From Guyparkeria hydrothermalis (lineage in GTDB: Bacteria; Pseudomonadota; Gammaproteobacteria; Halothiobacillales; Halothiobacillaceae), in NCBI RefSeq assembly GCF_023555375.1, contig NZ_JAJSEE010000002.1, forward strand, positions 195,001 to 259,000: a DNA stretch of 64,000 bases, written 5' to 3'. The number at the start of each line of letters is the position of its first letter. The first letter of the stretch is position 1. Both the position numbers and the translations under genes were made by a program. This document shows positions 53,370 to 61,695 of the stretch, one piece after another. Below the pieces are notes generated by a model. That model did no database searches, was not told the DNA's origin, and saw only the letters and a program-made list of their open reading frames with translations.

Positions 53370-54521
53370 GTGTGCGGTGTGTTTGCACGACCTAGTAGCC
53401 CAAATCGTGTTGTTCTCGTTTTTGGCCCGGATGAGTTTCAGCTGGGCCATGAAGAACGAGCCATCGAGCTGCCACCAGGCTTCCCCTACAGGGAGCTGAG
53501 CGCTCTCGGGGCAATGTTAGAGGCGGAAAGGGTGTTCGTTCCGGGCTATTTTCCGCCTGCTTCTGGGCTTTGCTGTCCTGACGCCTTCATATATCAGCAT
53601 GTGATGGAGGGCGTGCAGACCATTCTCCTCCCCGATAGGAATATCGTGTCTCGGATGGCCCAGATCGCGGCAGGTCAGCCAATGGGCCCTATGCTGAGGA
53701 AGGTCGCGGGAATAAAGGCCTTTTGTCACTTCTTGGATATTCAGATCGAGCCATCGATCGCGTTTCATGAGCTTGCACACAATCAAGGCAACGCCGCTGC
53801 CAACGCCGAGCTGGCTAGATTCCGAGAAGCGGATAACGCAAATCCCTACCAATGGCTGGATCTTGTTTTTGGAGACAGGGATGCGCTTGATGCGGTGGAG
53901 CTGAGTAGCTCCCCTAGTTCTCACGATCTAGCCTTTCCTCTGCGCCGCTGGCGACGGAACTACATTGCAGCGCTGAAGATTGCTGAGCTTGAGCTGTCAG
54001 ATGCCTCAAATTTGGAGCGCATGCGCGCTTTGCTGACTTGGATGCGCGATGATTTCATGATCGCTGGACCAGCGGCTTTGCTCGCCTCGATTTACTTCGC
54101 CCCACGCTCCCCGCCCCGAAAAGGGCTTTTCAAGCAACTTCACTCGCCTAACAGGGACAAGGCGATCGATGGCGTTCGTAACGCAGCCTGGGATCTGACG
54201 CACCTCAGTGACATGGTTCAGAGGGTGAATGGTGCCGGGGATGCGCCAGACCGGCTGTTGTTCGCCAGCTTCGATGAAAGGTTGCGAATTTTGGTCCGGC
54301 TCCTGTTCTCTGTTTCGAGTAGAGGCGATCCTGAGAGGGAGCTGCGTGCCGCTCTGGTTGGTTGGTGGGGCGCTTCTAAAGCTAAGGATATTGCAGCGTT
54401 GCTGATAGAGCTGCTTGAGGAGGCTGGGGAGGAAAGTCGGCGCGTCAGGCAAGCTGGCTCCCCGCTGTCTATCGATGAGCTCATTGAGCTTGGCGAGCAG
54501 AGAATACGATCGTTGGTGTGA
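53370..54521 (+). CDS. Unknown island protein, possibly PIN-like
   Basis: 383 residues from GTG 53370 (GTG 53379 possible; ribosome site weak). I do not recognise the family. TILLPDRNIVSRMAQIA (84-100; D89, N91) followed by IEPSIAFHELAHNQGNAAAN (E134) and LDLVFGDRD recalls the spaced acidic residues of PIN-type nucleases, but the match is weak. The C-terminal half is helical with RLLFASFDERLRILVRLLFS. It follows the SIR2 gene by 124 bases on the same strand and shares its lower GC, so the two probably act together. Confidence 0.7.
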   Translation: MCGVFARPSSPNRVVLVFGPDEFQLGHEERAIELPPGFPYRELSALGAMLEAERVFVPGYFPPASGLCCPDAFIYQHVMEGVQTILLPDRNIVSRMAQIAAGQPMGPMLRKVAGIKAFCHFLDIQIEPSIAFHELAHNQGNAAANAELARFREADNANPYQWLDLVFGDRDALDAVELSSSPSSHDLAFPLRRWRRNYIAALKIAELELSDASNLERMRALLTWMRDDFMIAGPAALLASIYFAPRSPPRKGLFKQLHSPNRDKAIDGVRNAAWDLTHLSDMVQRVNGAGDAPDRLLFASFDERLRILVRLLFSVSSRGDPERELRAALVGWWGASKAKDIAALLIELLEEAGEESRRVRQAGSPLSIDELIELGEQRIRSLV

Positions 54522-54555
54522 CGCCGCTGCGCCCGCGCGCTTCGCCTCACGATAA

Positions 54556-54615
54556 AAAGCCCCAGGGTTCGGCTTCACTTGGATTCATGAAGTGAGGCTT
54601 ACTGCCGGGGGCTTT
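54556..54615 (+). terminator. Structured terminator of the island operon
   Basis: AAAGCCCC (54556-54563) pairs with GGGGCTTT (54608-54615), enclosing a second stem CTTCACTT/AAGTGAGG. It lies 35 bases after the second island gene and ends in TTTAG. It probably stops read-through into trpG. Confidence 0.6.
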
Positions 54616-54793
54616 AGTCCAAAGTTTACGTGAGCGTTCCGGTTGTCCGCAATGCCCCTCGAAGCCGTTGCTTGGGACGATCAAGACGTTGTTTTTACAT
54701 TGTCATGATGCGTCGTCCCTCCCGGCGAACAGTCGGGAGTCGTGTGGTTCGTGCAGGTGTGCGGGACATTGGTGTTCCGATGTACTATTGGAC

Positions 54794-54803
54794 TGTGAGT
54801 CAC
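54794..54803. repeat. Right-end copy of the TGTGAGTCA element
   Basis: TGTGAGTCAC matches nine of ten bases of the left-end repeats. It lies about 130 bases inside the right boundary, as the left set lies about 130 bases inside the left one. This near symmetry supports an arm-site role. Confidence 0.5.
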
Positions 54804-54924
54804 GCGCTAAACGCCCGTATGAACGGCTTGCGAGCAATTTTTTTGACCAACGGGACTCATAAACTTCTAAGGCACGAAAATTGCTTGCTTTAAAAACCCT
54901 TATAAATCAATAGGATGCGCCAAA

Positions 54925-54941
54925 GTGGTCCTGATGCTCGA
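54925..54941 (+). other. attR-like junction in trpG
   Basis: GTG GTC CTG ATG CTC GA is the second copy of the trpG start. Against the left copy (ATG GTG CTG ATG CTC GA) the two differ only in the start codon's first base and codon 2's third base, both protein-neutral. The exact common core is 54931-54941. Confidence 0.75.
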
Positions 54942-55533
54942 CAACTACGATTCGTTTACCTACAACCTGGTCCAGTACCTGGGCGAGCTGGGTGAAGAGG
55001 TCTGGGTGGCGCGCAACGACCAGGTCACCATCGAGGAGATCGAGGCGCGCGGACCGACCCACATCGTGGTCTCCCCGGGGCCCTGCGATCCCGACCAGGC
55101 CGGCATCTCGCTCGAGGTGATCCGTCACTTCGCCGGCAAGCTGCCCATTCTGGGGGTCTGCCTCGGGCACCAGGCGATCGGCCAGGTGTTCGGCGGCAAG
55201 GTGGTGCGGGCCCGCGAGGTGATGCACGGGAAGGTCTCGCCGGTCTACCACACGGGCGAGGGCGTCTTCGAAGGCCTGCCCAACCCCTTCGAGGCGACGC
55301 GCTACCACTCGCTGGTGGTCGCCCGCGACAGCATCCCCGAGGTGCTCGAGGTCACCGCCTGGACACAGAACGAGGACGGTTCGGTCGACGAGGTGATGGG
55401 GTTCCGTCACCGCGAGTACGCGATTGAGGGCGTGCAGTTCCACCCCGAGTCTATCCTCACCCAGCACGGTCACCAGCAACTCAAGAGCTTCCTGCGCTAC
55501 CACTCCGGTATGCGCGACGCGGTGCCGGCGTGA
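54925..55533 (+). CDS. trpG: Anthranilate/aminodeoxychorismate synthase glutaminase subunit
   Basis: 202 residues from GTG 54925. It starts [20 protein letters not shown]. The class I glutaminase site has [16 protein letters not shown] (nucleophile Cys) and [11 protein letters not shown] (His-Glu). It supplies ammonia to TrpE or PabB. The start codon, second codon and leader come from the inserted island, so trpG now has a GTG start and an island-derived ribosome site (AGGA). No trpE, trpD or trpC is adjacent. Confidence 0.94.
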   Translation: MVLMLDNYDSFTYNLVQYLGELGEEVWVARNDQVTIEEIEARGPTHIVVSPGPCDPDQAGISLEVIRHFAGKLPILGVCLGHQAIGQVFGGKVVRAREVMHGKVSPVYHTGEGVFEGLPNPFEATRYHSLVVARDSIPEVLEVTAWTQNEDGSVDEVMGFRHREYAIEGVQFHPESILTQHGHQQLKSFLRYHSGMRDAVPA

Positions 55534-55543
55534 TCGGTCCGGC

Positions 55544-56794
55544 GTGAACGCGTCGGGCGAAGACCCATCCCGTGATGCCGGTGACGCCCCGAGCGGGCGT
55601 CGCGCCGTCGTCCTGATCCTGGTGATCGCCGGGCTGTTGATGCTCGCGCCGTTCACCGTCGATGCCTACCTGCCGTCCTTCCACGCCATTGCCGGCGAGT
55701 TCGGCGTGGGGCAGGCGGCCATCCAGCAGACCCTATCGCTCTACCTGCTCGGCTTCGGTTCGATGATGCTGTTCTACGGGCCGGCGTCCGACAGCTTCGG
55801 CCGCAAGCGTGTGATCCTGCTCGCCCTGCTGGCCTATGCGCTGATGACCATCTTCGCCGCGCTCTCGCAGAGCATCGGCCAGTTGATCGCCGCCCGGATC
55901 GGGCAGGGACTGGCGGCCGGGGCGGGCGTGGTGATCGGCCGGGCACTGGTGCGCGACCTGTTCGCCGGTGCCGACGCCCAGCGGGTGATGGCCAACGTGA
56001 TGCTGATTTTTGCCGCCGCCCCGGCCGCCGCGCCCATTATCGGCGGCTGGTTGCACGAATGGTTCGGCTGGCGCTCGGTGTTCTGGTTTCTGCTGGGGTT
56101 CTCGCTATTGCTGGTGATCGCGATCTGGCGGCTGCTGCCGGAAACCGTCGCCCCCGAGGCGCGCCAGTCGTTCGCCGCGCGCTTTGTCTTCAAGAGCTAT
56201 GCCCGGGCGCTGTCCCATCCACGCTACATGCAGCTGATCGTGGTGTTCGCGCTGCTGTTCGGCGGCATGTTCCTGTACGTCGCCGCCGCCCCGGTGATCC
56301 TGATCGATCATCTCGGCCAGTCCGAGACCGATTTCTGGAAATTCTTCGTGCCGCTGGTCGCCGGGCTGATCCTGGGTAGCCGGCTGACCCGTTGGCTCGC
56401 CGGGCGATTGAGCATGACCGCCACCATGGCGCTCGGTCTTGCGTTGACCGGGTTGGCCGTGATCTACAACCTGATCCAGGCCTGGGCGCAGCCGCCGGAC
56501 GTGACCCACGGCGTCTGGCTGACGGTCACGCCGATCACGCTCTACGTGATGGGCATGGCGACCACCATGCCGGCGCTCAACATCACCGCGCTGGACTACT
56601 GGCCCGCCCAGCGCGGCCTGGCCTCGGCGTTGCAAGGGGCGACGCAGATGGCCTTCGCCGGGTTGGTGTCCGGGGTGATGGTGGCGTGGTTGGCGGATTC
56701 GCTGGTCGCCCTGGCAGTCGGAATGGCCTGCCTGTATGCCACCGCGCTGGGGTTGTGGCTGCTCTGGTGGCGTTCGGCCGATGCCAAGGCGTGA
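55544..56794 (+). CDS. Bcr/CflA-type drug-resistance MFS transporter
   Basis: 416 residues from GTG 55544, 10 bases after trpG. Twelve membrane helices; APFTVDAYLPSFHAIAGEF and FYGPASDSFGRKRVILLALL are the signature motifs of the Bcr/CflA family of proton-coupled multidrug exporters. The longer frame overlapping trpG is not conserved. Its pairing with trpG looks accidental, and it may be co-transcribed. Confidence 0.9.
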   Translation: MNASGEDPSRDAGDAPSGRRAVVLILVIAGLLMLAPFTVDAYLPSFHAIAGEFGVGQAAIQQTLSLYLLGFGSMMLFYGPASDSFGRKRVILLALLAYALMTIFAALSQSIGQLIAARIGQGLAAGAGVVIGRALVRDLFAGADAQRVMANVMLIFAAAPAAAPIIGGWLHEWFGWRSVFWFLLGFSLLLVIAIWRLLPETVAPEARQSFAARFVFKSYARALSHPRYMQLIVVFALLFGGMFLYVAAAPVILIDHLGQSETDFWKFFVPLVAGLILGSRLTRWLAGRLSMTATMALGLALTGLAVIYNLIQAWAQPPDVTHGVWLTVTPITLYVMGMATTMPALNITALDYWPAQRGLASALQGATQMAFAGLVSGVMVAWLADSLVALAVGMACLYATALGLWLLWWRSADAKA

Positions 56795-56797
56795 TGT

Positions 56798-56825
56798 AAA
56801 AAAACGCCCGGCGAGGAGGCCGGGC
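56798..56825 (-). terminator. Terminator shared by MFS gene and secreted-protein gene
   Basis: GCCCGGC (56806-56812) pairs with GCCGGGC (56819-56825). Read on the minus strand it is followed by seven Ts, so it is a good terminator for the gene at 56875. On the plus strand it lacks a T-tract. Confidence 0.75.
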
Positions 56826-56874
56826 ATTCTCAAGCGACCGTCAGGCGAGGTGGCCTGACTCAGCTCGGTGCGGG

Positions 56875-57198
56875 TTACATGCCCCCGCCATTCGTTCCCG
56901 CGTCATCGTGGCCCATGCTTCCATCGCCCTTGTCCTCAGGCTGATCAGATTGTTCCCCGTCAACCCCGGCAGGCTTTGAGGTGTCGTGACCTTGCACGTC
57001 TTCGTCCCGAAGCGCCCCGCCCATGCCAGTGCTGGGCGCTGCACCCTTGCCTTCGGGGTGTTCGGGCATGGTCGGGCCGTCCCCTGATTCGTGAGATTGC
57101 ATGTCGGTGCCTTCGGCGTGCGCGGATCCCATGCCGATGGCCATCGCCAGTGCCGTGCTACTCACAAGGGTCGCAATCGTTTTCGCTTCGAATTTCAT
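56875..57198 (-). CDS. Secreted acidic low-complexity protein, paralogue 1
   Basis: 107 residues from ATG 57198 with GGAGGA upstream. A 28-residue signal peptide (MKFEAKTIATLVSSTALAMA then IGMGSAHA) precedes an acidic, Gly/Asp/Pro/His-rich mature part without cysteines or known domain, ending GGGM. The signal peptide is 24/28 identical to that of the gene at 57462, so the two are duplicates whose mature parts have drifted. Function unknown; probably periplasmic or extracellular. Confidence 0.75.
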   Translation of the reverse strand: MKFEAKTIATLVSSTALAMAIGMGSAHAEGTDMQSHESGDGPTMPEHPEGKGAAPSTGMGGALRDEDVQGHDTSKPAGVDGEQSDQPEDKGDGSMGHDDAGTNGGGM

Positions 57199-57390
57199 AA
57201 GACGTCCTCCCTTTGCATTAACGGGATGATCGACGTGTTGCCGATCAACGGGCGAATGCATCGCCCAGTCGTGATTTGGCCGTCGAGCGTAGTGAGAGTT
57301 CCTGACACGTCGTTCTGTTGAGGGAGGGGCAGGCCGAGGGCTCGACGGGTGGCGCCATGTTCCTCGGCTTCCTCTACGTCGCCGCAAACA
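57199..57390. other. Intergenic region between the secreted paralogues
   Basis: About 190 bases upstream of paralogue 1. Apart from its ribosome site (GGGAGGACG) and the terminator that begins at 57391, I see no structure or gene. Confidence 0.4.
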
Positions 57391-57419
57391 AAAACGCCCG
57401 GCGACCGGCCGGGCGTTTT
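57391..57419 (-). terminator. Bidirectional terminator after paralogue 2
   Basis: AAAACGCCCGGC (57391-57402) and GCCGGGCGTTTT (57408-57419) form a perfect 12-bp stem with a GACCG loop. Its stem core CGCCCGGC is the same as in the terminator after paralogue 1, consistent with duplication of the whole gene-terminator unit. Confidence 0.88.
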
Positions 57420-57461
57420 GTCCTTGCTTTGGGGGCGAGCGTGCCGCCTCCGGGCGGTGGG

Positions 57462-57830
57462 TTACATGCCGATGCCGCCGTTCTCCTCTTCGTCGTCCTC
57501 GTCGCCGGCAGTCGGTGGCGGGGCTGTGCCGTCAGCGCCACCCCCAGCGCCCCCCCGGGCACCGCCCCCGACACTGCCTTGCGTGCCTTCCTGGTCGCCG
57601 GCTTGCGCGCCGCCTTGGACGCCGCCCTCGGCACCGACACCAGCGCCGCCACCTTGCGCGCCGCCTTGGACACCGCCCTGCGCATCACCTTGGATGTCGC
57701 CTTGCGGCTGCGCCGGGTCGGCGGCGCCGTCTTGGCCCGAGCTTTGGGCATGGGCGCTGCCCATGCCGATCATCGTTGCCAATGCCGTGCTGCTGATCAG
57801 GGTAGCGATGGTTTTGGCTTCGAGTTTCAT
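57462..57830 (-). CDS. Secreted Gly/Gln-rich low-complexity protein, paralogue 2
   Basis: 122 residues. The signal peptide MKLEAKTIATLISSTALATM then IGMGSAHA nearly matches paralogue 1. The mature part is built of Gly-Gly-x-Gln/Ala repeats (for example GDAQGGVQGGAQGGGAG) and ends in an acidic stretch (DEDDEEENGGIGM). No known domain. AAAGGTG 8 bases before the ATG supports the start. Function unknown. Confidence 0.75.
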   Translation of the reverse strand: MKLEAKTIATLISSTALATMIGMGSAHAQSSGQDGAADPAQPQGDIQGDAQGGVQGGAQGGGAGVGAEGGVQGGAQAGDQEGTQGSVGGGARGGAGGGADGTAPPPTAGDEDDEEENGGIGM

Positions 57831-58092
57831 AACAACACCTTTTCAGGTTGTTCGTGGATGTCCCGGCATCTTGCCGAGCCGCGAGCGGGGTATTCGCTCG
57901 CTGGTTCTGTGTCCTCCGGTCGTGGCGAGAGTTCCTGGCGCGTCCGCCTTTTTGCAACTGCCTCCTGGCCTGCGGGTTCCTCGGCATGCCGGCGGGCAGT
58001 GATAGAATCCCCGGCATCGTGTCAGTCAACTGGTGAGCTGGACTCGTGCGGGGTTTTCCGGCGGGTCCGGCCAGTAACAGCAAAGGTGGAGA
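57831..58092 (+). promoter_or_regulatory. Upstream region of yebC with extended -10
   Basis: TGATAGAAT (58000-58008) is an extended -10 (TGnTAGAAT) about 85 bases before yebC, probably the promoter for the yebC-ruvCAB-tol run. I found no clear -35. The rest of this 260-base gap holds no gene I can support. Confidence 0.5.
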
Positions 58093-58833
58093 ATGGCCGG
58101 TCACAGCAAGTGGGCGAACATCAAGCATCGCAAGGCCGCGCAGGACAAGAAGCGCGGCAAGCTCTGGACCAAGATCATCCGTGAGATCACGGTCGCGGCG
58201 CGCACCGGTGGCAACGCCGACCCCTCGGCCAACCCGCGCCTGCGCCTGGCCTGGGACAAGGCCCTGGGCGCAAACATGCCCAAGGACACCATCGAGCGTG
58301 CCGCCAAACGCGGCGCCGGTGACTTGGAAGGGCAGGATTTCGTCGAGGTCACCTTCGAGGGCTACGGCCCGGGCGGCGTGGCCGTCTACGTGACCGGCAT
58401 GACCGACAACAACACCCGCACGGTGGCCGATGTGCGCCACGCCTTCTCGAAGAACGGCGGCAACCTCGGCACCGACGGCTCGGTCTCCTTCCTGTTCTCC
58501 CGACTCGGCGTGCTCTACTACCCGCCGGGCAGCGACGAGGATCCGGTCATGGAGGCGGCGATGGAGGCCGGTGCCGAGGACATCGAGGTGTTCGACGACA
58601 ACGCGATCGAGGTCACCACCACGCCGGAGACGTACAGCGACGTCAAGCAGGCCATGATCGACGCCGGCCTCCCCCCCGAGGAGAGCGAGGTCACCATGCG
58701 GGCCTCGACCAGCGCGCCGGTCGAGGGCGAGAACGCCGAGAAGGTGGTCAAGCTGATCGACATGCTTGAGGACTTGGACGACGTGCAGGAGGTCTACCAC
58801 AACGGCGAGATCCCGGAAGCGGCCTATGCCTGA
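58093..58833 (+). CDS. yebC: YebC/PmpR-family protein
   Basis: 246 residues. [20 protein letters not shown] is the hallmark N-terminus, followed by the three-domain YebC fold. Family members act as DNA-binding regulators or, in more recent work, as ribosome-associated factors that help translate proline-rich stretches. GGTGGAG lies upstream of the ATG. yebC-ruvC-ruvA-ruvB is a classic gammaproteobacterial order, and ruvC overlaps its end by 8 bases. Confidence 0.95.
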   Translation: MAGHSKWANIKHRKAAQDKKRGKLWTKIIREITVAARTGGNADPSANPRLRLAWDKALGANMPKDTIERAAKRGAGDLEGQDFVEVTFEGYGPGGVAVYVTGMTDNNTRTVADVRHAFSKNGGNLGTDGSVSFLFSRLGVLYYPPGSDEDPVMEAAMEAGAEDIEVFDDNAIEVTTTPETYSDVKQAMIDAGLPPEESEVTMRASTSAPVEGENAEKVVKLIDMLEDLDDVQEVYHNGEIPEAAYA

Positions 58834-59491
58834 GTCGCCGGCAGGGAATCGCTCCACGCGGCGGGTGCTCGGCATCGACCCCGGCTCGCGCGTGCTCGGG
58901 CTGGCGGTAATCGAGTTCGCCGGCGGGCGGGCCCGTTGCCTCGAGCTGTCGAGCCATTCCCTGCAGTCTCACGGTGACTTTGCCGCCCGCATGGGCGGCG
59001 TTTTCGATGTGGTCTCCGAATGGATCGAGACCCACGAGCCGACCGAGTGCGCCATCGAGCAGATCTTCATGTACCGCAGCGAGTCGTCCTCGCTCAAGCT
59101 CGCCCAGGCGCGTGGCGCGGCGCTGGCGGCCGTGGTGCGTCACGGGCTGGCGGTCGAGGAATACATGCCGGCGACGGTCAAGCAGGCCGTGGTCGGCAGC
59201 GGCCGGGCCGACAAGGCCCAGGTGGCGCACATGATCCAGCGGTTGGCCGGCCTGGACGAGTTGCCCTCGGCCGACGGCGCGGACGCGGCAGCCGTGGCCC
59301 TGTGTCACTGCTACCGTAGCAACGCCTTCTCGGCGGTGGCCGGCAGCGGGCCGAACAGCGAGGCGCGCGAGATCCTGCGCGAGGCGTCCCAGCGCCGCTA
59401 CCGCCGTCGCAGCGACTCGCGCGGCTGGCGCGACATGGACGCCGCGACACTCATGGCCCGCGCGGCGGGCAAGGCTGGAGGAAGGAAATGA
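58826..59491 (+). CDS. ruvC: Holliday junction resolvase
   Basis: 221 residues from ATG 58826, inside the end of yebC. The catalytic acids are D18 ([11 protein letters not shown]), E78 ([10 protein letters not shown]), D150 and D153, with H161 nearby. RuvC cuts Holliday junctions loaded by RuvAB. It is longer than E. coli RuvC (173 residues): about 11 extra residues at the N-terminus and a basic C-terminal tail ([14 protein letters not shown]). Its stop overlaps ruvA (ATGA). Confidence 0.95.
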   Translation: MPESPAGNRSTRRVLGIDPGSRVLGLAVIEFAGGRARCLELSSHSLQSHGDFAARMGGVFDVVSEWIETHEPTECAIEQIFMYRSESSSLKLAQARGAALAAVVRHGLAVEEYMPATVKQAVVGSGRADKAQVAHMIQRLAGLDELPSADGADAAAVALCHCYRSNAFSAVAGSGPNSEAREILREASQRRYRRRSDSRGWRDMDAATLMARAAGKAGGRK

Positions 59492-60084
59492 TTGGTCGTT
59501 TGGCCGGACGGGTGCTCGCCCGCAAGCCGCCGTTCCTGCTCGTGGACGTGCACGGCATCGGCTACGAGGTCGAGGCGCCCATGTCGACGTTCTTTGCCAC
59601 CCAGGGACAGGACGACGTCGTCCTGCACACCCACCTGGTGGTGCGCGAGGACGCCCAGCTGCTCTACGGCTTTGCCACGGTCCGCGAGCGCGACCTGTTT
59701 CGTGCCCTGATCAAGGTCTCGGGCATCGGTCCGCGCATGGCCGTCGCGGTGCTCTCGGGCATGTCCGAGGCGCAGTTCCGCGACTGCGTGATGAGCGACG
59801 ATGTCACCGCGCTGACCAAGGTGCCGGGCATTGGCAAGAAGACGGCCGAACGGCTGATCATCGAGATGCGCGACCGGCTCGACAAGCAGCCGGGCGGGGG
59901 CGCGCCGGCGGTGGCCGGCGGCGAGTTGCCCGTCGACAGCCCGCGCGACGAGGCCCTGAGCGCACTCGAGGCGCTGGGCTACAAGCCGGCCGAGGCCAAT
60001 CGCATGATCACCCGGGCCGAGAAGGAAGGTGCGGACAACGCCGAATCGCTGATACGCCTGGCCCTGCGGCAGACGGTCAAGTAA
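59488..60084 (+). CDS. ruvA: Holliday junction helicase subunit RuvA
   Basis: 198 residues. [20 protein letters not shown] begins the OB fold; the two helix-hairpin-helix motifs include VSGIGPRMAVAVLSG and VPGIGKKTAERLI; the C-terminal domain III (YKPAEANRMITRA) contacts RuvB. It holds the four-way junction open as a tetramer. It overlaps ruvC by 4 bases and precedes ruvB by 3. Confidence 0.97.
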   Translation: MIGRLAGRVLARKPPFLLVDVHGIGYEVEAPMSTFFATQGQDDVVLHTHLVVREDAQLLYGFATVRERDLFRALIKVSGIGPRMAVAVLSGMSEAQFRDCVMSDDVTALTKVPGIGKKTAERLIIEMRDRLDKQPGGGAPAVAGGELPVDSPRDEALSALEALGYKPAEANRMITRAEKEGADNAESLIRLALRQTVK

Positions 60085-60087
60085 GCC

Positions 60088-61158
60088 ATGAGTGAGGGAA
60101 TGGAAGACGCCCGCTTCGTCAGCTCCGAACATCGCCCCGACGAGGAAGCCCTCGAGCGGGCGCTGCGCCCGCGTCGGCTCGCCGACTACATCGGCCAGCC
60201 GGCGGTGGTCGAGCAGATGGAAATCTTCGTGCCCGCGGCGCGCAATCGCGGCGAGCCGCTCGATCACGTCCTGATCTTCGGCCCGCCGGGGCTGGGCAAG
60301 ACCACGCTCGCGCACATCATCGCCAACGAGATGGGCGTGAGCCTCAAGCAGACCTCCGGCCCGGTGCTCGAGCGCCCGGGCGATCTCGCCGCGCTGCTGA
60401 CCAACCTCGAGCCGGGCGACGTGCTGTTCATCGACGAAATCCATCGCCTGTCCTCGGTGGTCGAGGAGATCCTCTACCCGGCGATGGAGGATTACCAGAT
60501 CGACATCATGATCGGCGAAGGCCCGGCCGCCCGCTCGATCAAGCTCGACCTGCCGCCGTTCACCCTGGTGGGCGCGACCACCCGCGCCGGCATGCTGACC
60601 AACCCGCTGCGCGACCGCTTCGGCATCATCCAGCGCCTGGAGTTCTACGAGGTGGATCACCTGGTCCACATCGTCGAGCGTTCGGCACGACTGACCCAGC
60701 TCGAGATGGATGCCGAGGGCGCGCGCGAGATCGCCGCCCGCTCGCGGGGCACCCCGCGGATCGCCAACCGCCTGCTGCGCCGCGTGCGCGACTACGCCGA
60801 CGTCAAGGGCGGCGGCCGGGTGGACCGGGGCATCGCCAATGCCGCGCTCGACATGCTCAAGGTCGACAAGCGTGGCTTCGATCACCAGGATCGCCGCCTG
60901 CTCGAGACCCTGCTCGAAAAATTCGACGGCGGTCCGGTGGGGCTGGACAACCTGGCCGCGGCGATCGGTGAGTCGCGCGACACCATCGAGGACGTGCTCG
61001 AGCCCTACCTGATCCAGCAGGGCTTTCTTATCCGCACGCCACGCGGGCGGATGGCCACGCGCCAGACTTGGTCACACTTCGGTTACCGCCCGCCCGAGCG
61101 CTGGCAGGACGAGTCGGCCGATCCGCCGGCTGGGGTTTCTTCCGACGATGGTGTTTAA
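60088..61158 (+). CDS. ruvB: Holliday junction helicase ATPase RuvB
   Basis: 356 residues. [10 protein letters not shown], Walker [21 protein letters not shown], Walker [12 protein letters not shown], sensor [18 protein letters not shown] and the C-terminal winged helix ([16 protein letters not shown]) are complete. RuvB hexamers drive branch migration. Followed by ybgC. Confidence 0.97.
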   Translation: MSEGMEDARFVSSEHRPDEEALERALRPRRLADYIGQPAVVEQMEIFVPAARNRGEPLDHVLIFGPPGLGKTTLAHIIANEMGVSLKQTSGPVLERPGDLAALLTNLEPGDVLFIDEIHRLSSVVEEILYPAMEDYQIDIMIGEGPAARSIKLDLPPFTLVGATTRAGMLTNPLRDRFGIIQRLEFYEVDHLVHIVERSARLTQLEMDAEGAREIAARSRGTPRIANRLLRRVRDYADVKGGGRVDRGIANAALDMLKVDKRGFDHQDRRLLETLLEKFDGGPVGLDNLAAAIGESRDTIEDVLEPYLIQQGFLIRTPRGRMATRQTWSHFGYRPPERWQDESADPPAGVSSDDGV

Positions 61159-61206
61159 GCGGCTCGACAAACCGTCGCGAGCCGCCCGAGTGCAAGGAGC
61201 CGCGCA

Positions 61207-61695
61207 GTGAGCGACGAGACATATCGATCGGATAGGCGAGGAGCGAACGAGCACGCGACGCCGCAATCGGGTGGCGCAGCAGGTTTGTCGAGCCGCGATG
61301 TTTTTCGTTGGCCGGTGCGTGTGTACTACGAGGACACGGATGCCGGCGGGGTGGTCTATCACGCCCGTTACCTCAACTTCTGCGAGCGCGCCCGCACCGA
61401 ATGGTTGCGTTCGCGCGGGTGGGAGCAGGACGTGCTGCGCGACCAGTACCATGTGCTGTTCGTGGTGGCCCGGGCCTCGCTTGAATATCGCCGACCGGCA
61501 CGATTTAATGATTCGCTCGACGTCACCTGTGAGGTGGCGCGCCTGCGCGCGGCGGCCATCGAGTTCACCCAGCGCGTGGAACATTCCGCCGATTCTGCGG
61601 TCCTGTGTGGGGTGTCCGTGCGCGTGGTCTGCGTGGATGCGCGGACCTTTCGTCCCAAACCCATACCCGAGTCGATCCTGGAGTCCTTCGCGTGA
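61207..61695 (+). CDS. ybgC: Tol-Pal system acyl-CoA thioesterase
   Basis: 162 residues from GTG 61207, with AAGGAG 7 bases before. After a variable N-terminus of about 33 residues the hotdog fold begins: VRVYYEDTDAGGVVYHARYL holds the catalytic Asp of YbgC thioesterases. It hydrolyses acyl-CoAs and is the usual first gene of tol-pal. The stop overlaps the tolQ start (GTGA). Confidence 0.93.
   Translation: MSDETYRSDRRGANEHATPQSGGAAGLSSRDVFRWPVRVYYEDTDAGGVVYHARYLNFCERARTEWLRSRGWEQDVLRDQYHVLFVVARASLEYRRPARFNDSLDVTCEVARLRAAAIEFTQRVEHSADSAVLCGVSVRVVCVDARTFRPKPIPESILESFA

Larger units (their letters stand above)
54522..54924 (+). other. Right end of the island and new trpG leader
   Basis: About 400 bases without a convincing gene. 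It holds a terminator-like structure (54556-54615), a TGTGAGTCAC copy (54794-54803) and an AT-rich tail with TTATAAATCAATAGGA just before trpG. AGGA at 54912-54915 serves as the trpG ribosome site. Some promoter for trpG should be here because the island terminator lies upstream; TATAAA near 54900 is the best -10 candidate but has no good -35. Confidence 0.5.
48968..54941 (+). mobile_element. Genomic island inserted in the 5' end of trpG
   Basis: About 5.96 kb bounded by CTGATGCTCGA direct repeats. GC is visibly lower (52% on line 50041-50100 against 63-65% on chromosomal lines counted), and codon use shifts to TTG, CGT and GGT. The right end supplies a new GTG start and an AGGA ribosome site that restore trpG. 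The cargo is a SIR2-domain gene and a gene of unknown family. No recombinase is recognisable, so it is either mobilised in trans or a decayed element. Confidence 0.75.
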
